64,000 nt of DNA from Tetmemena sp. SeJ-2015 (taxonomy: Eukaryota > Ciliophora > Spirotrichea > Sporadotrichida > Oxytrichidae), in the NCBI GenBank assembly GCA_027382625.1, contig JAJKFJ010022091.1:1-64000 (forward strand), written 5' to 3'. Below, piece by piece: positions 12,373 through 20,953 of this stretch. A program made the translations under genes and the position numbers. The notes under the pieces were generated by a model, which saw only the letters and a list, made by a program, of their open reading frames with translations, made no database searches and was not told the origin of the DNA. Each line of letters opens with the position of its first letter. The stretch's first letter is position 1.

Positions 12373-14277
12373 AATGTTTTCTCCTCCCATCTTAGAGTGT
12401 AAAAATGAAACCACGCAGAATAGTTCTAAGTCGATTGGAGAGCAATAGAACTTACTCAATTCTGCCTCAGCAGAAGTTATATTTGCTGAAGGGATGTAAA
12501 ATCCATACCATAATAAACTAATTAAAATATTTTATGAAGTCATCAGTATCAACTTGAGTAAAATTATAAGCAAAATTATTCATAAATCCAATAACATAGC
12601 ATAGCCTCTTCAATTTCAATGATCTATGTAAATTATATCAGGTATGATTAGTTCATCTTTAATTTTGAGTAAATTAAAATCTTTTTTTTTATATAGATAT
12701 CAGAGATAGCAACTTCCTTCCCTCACTCAAATTATGTAGCTATAATTATTCTTAATTTTGATAAAGGAACAGTCTCCTCTTCGATAGAAATCCCCTCTGT
12801 GCATACCTTATCCTATAAGAATGAGAAATCCCTGGTGAATAAGAGTTTCAATAACGACTCAAGACATTAAATATCCTCCTCTGCTAGTTAATCCTATTAG
12901 TTGATTAAAAGTATTATTACGCTTGCTATAATTATCTGGAGTCTAACTCGAACTAAGAAAATTAACCGAGAGAAGGATCTAACTAACTTAATTGTCCACC
13001 TATTACTTTATAAATTATAAATCCAAGAGTCTGTGAAGAGGATTGATGTGCAAGATAAGATTACTTATAATTCTATAATTTTTATTAATTATTTGAAGCA
13101 TAAATTTGTGTATTATAAACAGAGGATGCTAAAGAAACTTACCTCAGTTGAGGAAATGCTTTTGAAAAATTTACAGGCCACCACCTAACTATAAAAAATA
13201 GCTCAAGTACAGCTAAACATAATCTAGAAGGAGTATAAGGAAAGAAAAATAAATTAAGTTTAGAGAATAAGAACTACCAAAACTTAAATAGCTTGAACTT
13301 TAAAATTTCTAGTGGCTAGACCAATAGACTCTCGGTCCAAGATTAATCAGATAGAAGATTAATAGGAAAGGAGGAGCATACTATCTCACAATCAAATAAT
13401 TCTTAAATAGAAATCTAAAATTAAAGTGAATTTAATAGAAAGGAAGCAGCTAAAAATAAAAAATATACTCTAAATATATTATACAAAAATAATTCATTAA
13501 GGTAAATTATTTATTTATTCAATAGTCGCAGTTAAATTAATTTTAAAATTATTTAAAGCAGTGGTTTTAGCTTCGACTTGATTAAGGTATATTTGCATTT
13601 AACAATATTGATCCTTAATATTCTTTCTTTGTAAAACTATGTTTAGTTTGATCATTTCTGATAATTTTGATTTCCTAATTCAATTTGACTTCTCGTAATT
13701 TAATCAGTATGATTTCTACTGTCAATCTTTTAAAAATCAGGTAAAATTAAAGGTCTGTTTTCTTAGTCATTTTGTTGATTTGTTTGGATTGAATGAATAT
13801 TATGTGTATTTTCCAGCAGTCTGGCTTGAATCTAAGCCCTTTGAATACTTGTATTAAGCTACCTTTGTTTTTCATTTTATAACTGAAAAATATAAGATGA
13901 TCTAATTTATCATCATGACTAGAAGCTGTAGATTTATCCTAACTTTTCTTTTTAATTTGGATGTCTAAGTAGCCTTGAGAGGGATTGAGGATATGCAGTT
14001 CAAGCCAGGAAGTGGAGCAATACTATCTATACATCAGATAGAGACCTCTTCTCTTATTACAAACATAATCTTAGACTATACCAATAAAGTTAAATATTAA
14101 TTTGAGTAATAAGAGCTCTCCTATTTATTTTAGAAAGCAGCTTTCTTAAGTGATACTTAGCATCGGTTATCTAGCAACCAGGTACCAGAAAACTCAACCC
14201 CAGGGTGCAAGGGCAAAAGCAATAACCAATCAGCTGGCAAAAAGTGCAAGGCCACTTGTCCATCAATTCCTCGTTGA
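12373..14277 (+). CDS. Unknown protein with a transmembrane segment
   Basis: The frame starts MFSPPILECKNETTQNSSKS at 12373, divergent from the repetitive gene on the minus strand. It contains a hydrophobic helix (SIITLAIIIWSLTRTKK near 12920) followed by a basic, coiled-coil-like region. The TGA-only frame continues through an IES at 13294-13314 and a putative 24-bp intron near 13503. The tail is Lys/Cys/Ser-rich (CKGKSNNQSAGKKCKATC) and ends at TGA 14275-14277. I recognise no family. A gap near 12630-12690 is unresolved. Confidence 0.55.
13294..13314. other. IES of 21 bp, pointer GCT
   Basis: GCT occurs at 13291-13293 and 13315-13317. Removing 24 bp deletes an in-frame TGA and joins RTTKTQIA to RPIDSRSKINQ. 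Confidence 0.55.
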
Positions 14278-14613
14278 TACTTGACACTATCTTTTGCAGT
14301 TCTTGCTTGCTAATATACTATGCCAATAATCTTTCATCGTATGCAGTCTCGTCGTATTAACTTAAATATAAAATTAAATTATTGAACTTGCTAATCCTGT
14401 GATGAAAGTTTTGCCAGCAGGTGGAATAACGAAAATATTGTCTTTTGATTAAGGGACTAGTTTGTTGAACAGTGGGTCCATTAAAGCGAAGTATATTTCT
14501 TTTAGACTTCTAATAATTTCATAAATCCTTAATGCGCAGTTTTCATGAAAGAAAGAAATTAATTAAATCTTGACATCAATTCAGCTTCTTGTCAGTAAAT
14601 TAAAATCAGTCAC

Positions 14614-15644
14614 TCAGTTTTCTTCTTCTTGGCATTAACAGTCTTTTTGGCTGCTGAAGTCTTAGTCTGCTAAGTTTGAGCTGGTGCAGAGGGAGCTTGA
14701 TTCTTAATCTGGATCTTAGTTGCTCCATTTCCATTTGAAGACTTTGTAAATCAATGATTCAAATAAACAAAGGACTGAGCGGCTCCAGACTTGATTTGGA
14801 TTAAGCTTGAGGCAGTTGATGAGGTGGCCTACTGCTTGATCGGAGAGACTTTCTTAGCAGCGTTAGCAGGTGGCTTGGCACTCTGCTAAATCTTGATCAT
14901 ATTAGACTCTTTGACTTCAGCCTCCTCTTCCTTTCTAGCAGCCTTTTCCTTTCTCTTTGAACCTTGGGCCTCTGTCTATTTGGGAGCCTGAGGGATGTTC
15001 AATGAGATTTTAGAAGGTGTCGGGAGGACCGATGCCTTGTGTTAGTCTAACAAGACAAACATAATATATGTGATTTTAATAATCTCCCTCTTTCAACTAT
15101 TCAATCTTGGATAAAGCCACAGCTGCAGCACTTCTCTTGGACTTTAATACCTTGGTGCTACCCTTTTGCTAGCTAGCGGCAGCAGCGGCTTAAGCTTCCT
15201 AGATTTTCTGCAGCTCTATTAATTGCTACTAGAGCTTCCTCTCTTATTCCTGCTGCTTAATTACTTCGGGTGAGATGACCATGTCAGGGACTTTCTCAAC
15301 AGATCCTCTCAAGAATGCAAATTTCTCATTCTTCTCAATAATTTACTTCCTAACAAAATTGTGAGGGAGAAGGTTTTCTAGCTTACACATGGCAAGGCTG
15401 GATCTTTGAATCAAAGTTGTTGATTGCGGCATCTGCTGCCAACTTAGAAATGTCCTCAATGAAGATCTCAAGAGCTTTCGCAATAAAGAGAGGAGTTGTG
15501 CTCTAGATCTTGCCTATTTCCTTATTTGTCTGCATAATCTTCTTTATTCGGTTCTAAGAAGAAGCAAAGTAAGCATCAATTTTTTTATAAAGAAATTAAA
15601 ATTCTTACCAGAGGGAGTCTTGACTCCTAGTTTCTTCTCTTCAT
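14614..15644 (-). CDS. NC2-alpha / DRAP1 histone-fold repressor
   Basis: Negative cofactor 2 alpha pairs with NC2-beta on TBP-bound promoters to block TFIIA/TFIIB. The N-terminus MKRRNQESRLPL leads into NRIKKIMQTNKEIGKIQSTT, then PLFIAKALEIFIEDISKLAA and KIQPCHVKQIIEKNEKFAFL, the NC2-alpha histone fold, ending VPDM. Introns of about 55 bp (near 15555-15608) and 37 bp (15350-15386, GTAAGC...TTAG) are inferred. The C-terminal half is Q/A- and Lys-rich (AAKKTVNAKKKKTE). An 18-bp IES with pointer TTT near 14743-14763 removes an in-frame TGA, and another IES lies near 15060-15100. Start ATG at 15644, stop TGA at 14614-14616. Confidence 0.85.
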
Positions 15645-15713
15645 TTTCTTTATCTCTTATTTATCAATTTATCCTTTTATCCTATTCATATAGAAGAATA
15701 TTGTATAGCATTT

Positions 15714-16509
15714 AAAAGTCTAGCCGCCTTCTCTTCAGCTTCAGAAATGAATAACCCTTTTTTCATCTCTGTTTTTAACTGATGCAAGATGCGCTGCTTG
15801 CTTTTCAATGAGCTTTCTACGAATTATAATTTGAAACTACTTCTCCTTGAACTTCTACTCCTCCTTATCTCTCCTTAATTTATCCATTTGTTCCTTCTTT
15901 CTCGCATACTCTTTGATTCTCTCCTCTTCGAGCGCTTCCTTTCTTCTGAGCTCTGCATTATAAGCCTGCAACTCATCGTTTGATAAGTTATAATCACTCC
16001 TATTCTTAGCTTGTTTCATCTTTCTTTCAAGCTCCTTTCTCCTCTCATTCTTGTATTCTTCTCTGTAAAAATTAGTTGCTTATCTTGAAATCATAAAGTT
16101 GCTGCTTGATAACTTTGGCCGTATCCATCTTCTTCTTGTGCTGTGCAGCTAGTTTCTCAGCCATCTTCTAGTCATAGTCATCCATCTACATTAACTCAAG
16201 CTCTCTACAGAAATGATGATGATGATGATAAAGATAGGGATTAAGTAATTTAGTTCTCTTTTCTTTTCTTAAGATCCAATTGGGCTTCTCTTTCCTGGAT
16301 TACATCGCAAAGAAGCATCTTAGAATGAAAGGCCTTCACTTTATCTAAAGTGATATAAATAAACACTCCAAGATTCTTTTCTCGAGATTCATCTGATCCT
16401 CTATTTCATCTATTCTTCGTCGCTCCATCTAAAACACATTTATAAATCACATCAAACTTCAAATAAAATCACTAGAAATTTAATCTCTCTTCTTTAGCCT
16501 GGAATAGCT
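15714..16509 (-). CDS. CFAP210 (CCDC173), even-numbered MDS cluster of a scrambled gene
   Basis: CFAP210 is a coiled-coil microtubule inner protein of cilia. This block holds seven MDSs that fit between the odd MDSs at 17123-18520: MDS2 16484-16509, MDS4 16373-16481, MDS6 16253-16341, MDS8 16078-16203, MDS10 16000-16051, MDS12 15762-15982, MDS14 15714-15742. MDS6 encodes the family hallmark KAFHSKMLLCDVIQEREAQ and MDS8 encodes DYDQKMAEKLAAQHKKKMDT. Pointers at the ends, in gene sense, are AGCTATTCC, AAAGAAGAGAGA, AAATTT, GAGAAAAGAAT, AAGTGAA, AAAAGAAAAGAGAAC, GAGCTT, AAGATAAGC, AGAATGAGAG, AGCTAAGAATAG, CAAACG, AGAGATGAA, GAAGCT and GCTAGACTTTT. Read straight through, the block is frame-broken. 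Confidence 0.93.
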
Positions 16510-16570
16510 ATCCTCAAAATAAAGCATAACTAGTGTTTTACAAAAGTTTTATGTTATTGTAATTGAGAAA

Positions 16571-17011
16571 TCAAGATAAAGTTTTCTGGGGAGATAAATA
16601 AGAGTTGAGAATAAGGTTTTCTATCTGATGATAATCACTTAAGTTTGATTTCTTGATAATGACAGTCTTGTGTTCCAGGTATTGAGAGAGTCCTTTCTCT
16701 CTATGAATTTCGTCAAATAAATCCTCCGAATGGAGTGCTTGCATCAGAAAATGAAATATTTTCTCTCTTGATTACCTCCTCAAGAGTTGAGTATCTTGTA
16801 AACCTCTTCCTTTATGATAGTCAACTCACTTTATTTTCCTTGCTCTTAAGCTTAGTCAATGTATCTGAGAATCTTTTTGTCTTATATATTAGAATCAGGA
16901 TCCTGAGGATGTTCCAGTTTTGCATTTAAAATACTTTTCGTGAACATAGACTCTTTGATACCAGATCATATTAAAAGTAGTACCCTAGCCTTGCCGACTG
17001 TGGGGCCATAA
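16571..17011 (-). CDS. Aldehyde dehydrogenase, even-numbered MDS cluster of a scrambled gene
   Basis: Eight small MDSs supply exactly the pieces missing from the main ALDH block: 16987-17011 (GPTVGK), 16934-16958 (VYVHEK), 16891-16912 (HPQDPDS), 16837-16876 (KILRYIDQAQEQG), 16800-16823 (TIIKEEV), 16763-16791 (TLEEVIKR), 16720-16748 (SDASTPFGGF) and 16571-16701 (EKGLSQYLEHKTVIIKK to TGA). Pointers of 4-13 bp at each edge match the main block, among them TTATGGC, TCAAAGAGTCTA, CTCAACTCTT and CATTCGGAGGATT. The block lies between the two halves of the scrambled CFAP210 gene. Alone it encodes nothing. The MDSs are very short, 22-40 bp except the last. Confidence 0.93.
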
Positions 17012-17122
17012 TGAATTAATATTTTAGCCACAAATAGCTTAATTTTTAAATTTAGCCAAATATCAGAAAATTTTGAGCGATAATTCACATTCTAATGATC
17101 ATTTTCGATCCGCAAAGTTCAA

Positions 17123-18520
17123 TCATATCACATTTTTCTTATAATTCTTGAGCTCTAAAATAAGGGGAGTCACATTCTTTCCTAGATCTTGCCACTCCTT
17201 TATGCATCTCTCAGCGTATGAGTAGAATTATTTCTCGTTCTAGTCTAAAAGAGCTCTATGCTTATGAGCTTCTCCAAGCTCTCTCTTGAACTCTTCCTCA
17301 ATTCTCTAAGTTTTAGCATCAGCCTGGCGCTTCTAATAACTTTTCAATTCTGTGTTTCTCTATCTGATCTCCTCTTTCTCCTGCTCTTCCATGACAGCCA
17401 ACTCTTCGTTTCTAATTTTCCAAAACTCGGCAAACTCTTTCTCGTCCTTCATCATTCCATGTCTCTCTACTTGTCTCTTTTCGATTTGATGTTTCCTTGA
17501 TTTTTCAATCTACTACTGCATTTCCAATCTCTTCCTTTCCTTCTCTTCAAAAAGTCTAGCTTAATTTTCTTAAGCTTCGGAAACTTGCTTATTCAAGATT
17601 TCTTCATCTCTTAGAAATAAAGAACTTTCCGAGTGTTAATGAGCTTTTGTCTAACCTCTTACTTCTCTATTATTTTCTATACCGTTTGCTCTTTTGAATT
17701 CTTCTCTATTCTTAGCTCTTTTATTTCTTCTCTCATTCTCCATATTTTCTTCAACCTACTTCTTTATAAGTCGTCCCTCCAATCTGTCGTTCTTTAACTT
17801 TTTTATGTGGCTTATCTTAATTTCAATACTATATCAATCTAAGCTCCTACCACTGTTATTCAATGTTCTTGTCAATGTTCTCTTTTCTTTTTAACTATAG
17901 TGAGTTTCACTTGATCTTATTAGTCGTGCATTTTCTTGTTAGCAGCCTCAATTGCTTGAATTCTTTTCTCCAATAGAACAATATATGTGTACCTATAACT
18001 TCAAATAAGTGTGATTATTAAATTTGAAAAAAACTCAAATTTGGCCAGGTTTAGAGCTTGTTCAAACCTTTATTTCAATGCACTTACTTCTTCATCGTAG
18101 AGTCTTTTGAGTTTTTCCTCTTCCCTCTTTTTACGTTAGGCTTCGATAGTGTTTGGCCAATTTTAAACTCTGGCTTTGGACTTATCTTGCAGCTCTTTTC
18201 GCTGCTTCATGAAAAATTCTTATTCCGACTGTTATGGAACCAGGGCACATTCAATAATCTATAATTATAGAAGAATAAGATTCTACTATTTTTATGATTG
18301 TTCCTTGATCCTTTCAATATCATCGATAGTGACCACAGCCGTGTTTTTGTTACTGATGTCAGAGGGTTTCTCTCTTCTTTCTAACTATTTATATGGGAAT
18401 AGCTGTGCCAACCATTCGCATGCCGCTTTGTGCAAGAGATTTCACCGATTCAGCTCTGTTCATAGGCCTAGAAGAGCCAGCAGACTTGAGTCCTGCTCTC
18501 GATCCACTTCTTAAAGACAT
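17123..18520 (-). CDS. CFAP210 (CCDC173), odd-numbered MDS cluster of a scrambled gene
   Basis: MDS1 18396-18520 starts MSLRSGSRAGLKSAGS. MDS3 18037-18380 encodes VVTIDDIERIKEQS, then RKELQDKSKARVQNWPNTIE; it contains an IES at 18237-18291. The others are MDS5 17906-17970, MDS7 17841-17891, MDS9 17730-17818, MDS11 17683-17717, MDS13 17573-17611 and MDS15 17123-17560. MDS15 encodes FAEFWKIRNEELAVMEEQ and YAERCIKEWQDLGKNVTPL, ending at TGA 17123-17125. Alternating these with the even block and merging pointers gives 517 codons including the stop, an exact multiple of three, after removing one 98-bp intron (starts 18087, ends 16429). Length is close to animal CFAP210 as I remember it. The product is a Lys/Glu-rich coiled coil. 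Confidence 0.93.
18237..18291. other. IES of 55 bp, pointer CATAA, inside MDS3 of CFAP210
   Basis: TTATG (CATAA in gene sense) occurs at 18232-18236 and 18292-18296. Removal joins IKEQSQ to QSEQEFFMKQRKEL. The segment is open in frame, so the evidence is the in-phase repeat, the AT richness and the fit to the family. Confidence 0.7.
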
Positions 18521-18574
18521 TTTAATTTAATACTTATTCTTCTAGTCAGTTGAAGAAAGTCCAATTAATTTTCA

Positions 18575-18595
18575 ACACACACACACACACACACA
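18575..18595. repeat. (AC)n microsatellite
   Basis: About ten AC units lie between the start of the CFAP210 odd block and the end of the ALDH odd block. Confidence 0.9.
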
Positions 18596-18681
18596 TCAAT
18601 TATTACTCCCTGGATTCATTAGATTGTATCACTTGGGGCAGCCCTCTCCTCTCTTGATAAAACGAAATTGAAAGTTTTACC

Positions 18682-20331
18682 TTCTCTCCAAGTTCTCTTC
18701 CAATTCCTGAATCCTTGAATCCTCCGAATGTAAATTCTCAAAGCATCAGAGGTGTCATAGCAGTTGACATAAACTGACCCAGCTCTGACAGAGTTAGCAA
18801 AGGTCATGGCAGTATCAAGACTTCTGGTGATGATACCAGCTCCCAAGCCATACTTTGAGCTGTTTGCTCTCTTTAAGTTTTCAAAGAGTTGAGAACTTCA
18901 GGATTTGCTGAACTGGCCCGAAAACCTCAATTATATGTTGATAGTCATGTCATCTGTGCAATCAGCAATTATAGTGGGCTCAATAAAGAATCCCTTATCT
19001 CCAAGTCTCTTGCCTCCACACAGAAGTTTACCTCCTTGCTAGACAATTATGATCAATCTTTGTGAACTGCTCGTTATCAATAACTGGTCCATACTCAGAA
19101 TCAGAATAATCATTTCTTTCTTAAATGTCCCATCTTTTAGTTCTTAGTGGCTTCGACTGCTCTCTTGACAAATTCATCGTATATCTTTTCGTTAACTTCC
19201 CAACTTATTTGCTTAGACTCTTTGAGCGGCAACACATGATTAGCCTGAATTGGCGAAGGTGGCAAACTGAGAAACCTCGATAGCAAGGCCTGACTCAAGA
19301 TCAGCATCGTCCATGACTACGCAAGGAGATTTACCTCCAAGCTCAAGAGTGATTCTCTTGATGTTGTGCACATGAGAGGACTTCATAATCTCGTATCCAA
19401 CCTCAGTTGAGCCAGTGAAGGCAACTTTGTCCACAAGAGCATGCTGAGCAAGAGCCTTGCAAAATTAAAAGAGCCATAACCAGTTAAGATATTAACAACA
19501 CCAGGAGGGAAACCTGCCTCAACAATCAATTCACCAATTCTAAGAGCTGAAAGTGGAGTCTGCTCAGCTGGCTTCAAAACCACGGTGCAACCAGCAGCAA
19601 GGGCTGGGGCAAGTTTCCAGGCAAGCATCAAAGCTGGGAAGTTCCAAGGGATGATGATTGTTATATCTTAAATACTCCAACTGGCTCTGGTCTGGTGAAG
19701 CACATATAATCTCCATAAATGGGAATAGTTTGACCATGAATCTTCATATAAAATCTAATCACAATAATAAATGCAGATTTTAAGGGATGATGGCTGCAAC
19801 TACTCCATGAAAAGATCTATAAATTTTTAGGCCATGAATCTTGTCTGCCCATCCAGCATAGTATCTGAAAGTCTACACAACACCAGCGAAGTCTAGAGCT
19901 CTGCACATGCTTACAGGCTTTCCGTTATCCATAGACTCCAAAACTACAAGCTCATCTAAGTTTTGCTCAATCAAGTCAGCAAGCTTTAAATTTAGCTCAA
20001 ATTCATTTTATTAGCTCATTTATTGTAAGCTTGTGAAGAAGCTTGCTCTTTTCAAATGCAGGCATGTTTCTCCATTCACCTTCGTCGAATGCTTTTCTTG
20101 CAGCCTATACAGCTAACTCAGCATCCTCGGCACCAGCTTCCTGGACTGAGGCGATGATTTCTTCAGTGCCTGGGTTCACTGTATATTCAAATTAAACTTT
20201 ATTGCGCGATGTGAATTTAGATTAAATTTTAGAATAGTGAAGGTCTTTCCTGACTTTGAGTCAACGAATTCACCATTGATGAGGAGCTTGGTAGCTCTAA
20301 TTGCAACTGCGGGTACTAGCTTGTCAACCAT
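18682..20331 (-). CDS. Aldehyde dehydrogenase, main (odd) MDS cluster of a scrambled gene
   Basis: This NAD(P)-dependent enzyme would oxidise aldehydes to acids. It starts [20 protein letters not shown] at ATG 20331. Seen are [73 protein letters not shown] (catalytic Glu) and [14 protein letters not shown] (catalytic Cys; the Gln codon is TAA at 19240-19242). After P_VNILTGYG the block breaks repeatedly: edges lie at 19473/19460, 19214/19192, 19125/19104, 19055/19040, 18939/18928, 18884/18873, 18743/18730 and 18682. Each gap is filled by a piece from 16571-17011. Conventional IESs lie at 20183-20236 (pointer AC) and 19987-20026, and one small MDS is displaced (19782-19806). The joined gene has 515 codons including the stop, typical for ALDH. 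Confidence 0.95.
19782..19806 (-). other. Displaced 25-bp MDS of the ALDH gene
   Basis: This piece sits inside an 87-bp segment bounded by the 11-bp repeat AAGATTCATGG (19734-19744 and 19832-19842). It belongs about 130 bp further down, between 19673-19678 (pointer GGAGTA) and 19646-19655 (pointer ATCATCCCTT). Inserted there it gives [14 protein letters not shown], the ALDH consensus. Without it the gene reads VFKI and shifts frame. Confidence 0.92.
19987..20026. other. IES of 40 bp, pointer AAGCTT
   Basis: AAGCTT, palindromic here, occurs at 19981-19986 and 20027-20032. Removing 46 bp restores [18 protein letters not shown] and deletes an in-frame TGA. Confidence 0.92.
20183..20236. other. 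IES of 54 bp, pointer AC
   Basis: The dinucleotide GT (AC in gene sense) lies at 20181-20182 and 20237-20238. Removal joins SKSGKTF to TVNPGTEEI. The whole ALDH reading frame is an exact multiple of three only with this removal. Confidence 0.85.
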
Positions 20332-20662
20332 CTTAAAATACCAAATACATATTTTTTATATTTTATCTTGAGTCTCGAGTGATAGAAGATATTTAGGATT
20401 AAGTTTAACTTATAGAAAGATATAAACTTTGATCTTTAAAGTCCATCTAATCCAATCAATCATCATTGCAAGAGGTATAAAACTCCCCACTTTTACTGTG
20501 ATGCATACTGTATTAAGTACGATCTGATACTCAAATCTTTCTTTTAATTGCCTTTTTCTCAACATATTTGCCCTCTATATATTATTGCTAGCAATTAAAA
20601 TTGGTTTGATAATCGTGAGGTTATAATTTAATTTATTAGTTCACACTCCTTCTAGAAAAATC
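20332..20662. other. Intergenic spacer between divergent ALDH and Cpn10 genes
   Basis: About 330 bp of AT-rich DNA separate two start codons on opposite strands. It must hold both 5' regions. I see no clear promoter motif. Confidence 0.5.
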
Positions 20663-20953
20663 ATGTTGGCTTTCAATAAACTCAGACCCCTCTTGAACAG
20701 AGTCCTCGTCAGAAAGGTAGACCCCGTCACCAAGACCAAGAGCGGAATCTTGCTTCCTGAGAACTCAGCTGAGAAGCTGAACTTCGGAACTGTGATCGCA
20801 GTGGGCCCAGGCAGATACATGGACAACGGACAGATCAAGCAAGTCAACGTGAAGGAAGGCGACACCGTGCTCCTACCCGAGTATGGCGGCTCTAAGGTTA
20901 CCCTTGCAGACAACGTTGAGTACTACATCTACAGAGATGATGACATTTACTAA
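20663..20953 (+). CDS. 10-kDa chaperonin (Cpn10/GroES), mitochondrial
   Basis: A complete 96-residue frame, MLAFNKLRPLLNRVLVRK to YYIYRDDDIY, closes in the TGA-only code after one extra in-frame TAA glutamine. Seen are the GroES fold elements VLVRKVDPVTKTKSGILLP (mobile loop with the hydrophobic IL pair), GTVIAVGPG and GDTVLLPEYGG. It is the co-chaperone that caps Hsp60 in the mitochondrial matrix. The coding region is clearly more GC-rich than its surroundings and has no intron, IES or scrambling, so it may be a single MDS. Length is normal for the family. Confidence 0.96.
   Translation: MLAFNKLRPLLNRVLVRKVDPVTKTKSGILLPENSAEKLNFGTVIAVGPGRYMDNGQIKQVNVKEGDTVLLPEYGGSKVTLADNVEYYIYRDDDIY

Noticed and set aside
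15350..15386. IES with pointer GTAA in the NC2-alpha gene
   Set aside because: The 37-bp segment begins GTAAGC and ends TTAG and restores HVKQIIEKNEKF in frame, so a normal small intron explains it.
16205..16255. A conventional 51-bp IES with pointer AGAG in CFAP210
   Set aside because: It gives a frame (KKRKELELMQ), but the 15-bp pointer AAAAGAAAAGAGAAC and the GAGCTT pointer to the odd block are longer and insert MDS7 (ENIDKNIEQQWQEL), which also fixes the total length.
17040..17070. A first even ALDH piece reading FGQ near 17055
   Set aside because: Its pointers would be only 2-5 bp. The MDS at 19782-19806 gives the family consensus [11 protein letters not shown] with 6- and 10-bp pointers.
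18176..18514. A 112-residue plus-strand open frame
   Set aside because: It is the antisense shadow of CFAP210 MDS1 and MDS3.
18575..18595. AC repeat as a telomere remnant
   Set aside because: Spirotrich telomeres are G4T4/C4A4 repeats. I saw no such run anywhere in the window.
18682..20331. ALDH as a decayed pseudogene or an error-rich assembly
   Set aside because: Each apparent frameshift coincides with a missing conserved segment that is present elsewhere in the window with matching pointers, and the joined frame is exact. Neighbouring genes such as the kinesin motor are clean over long stretches.
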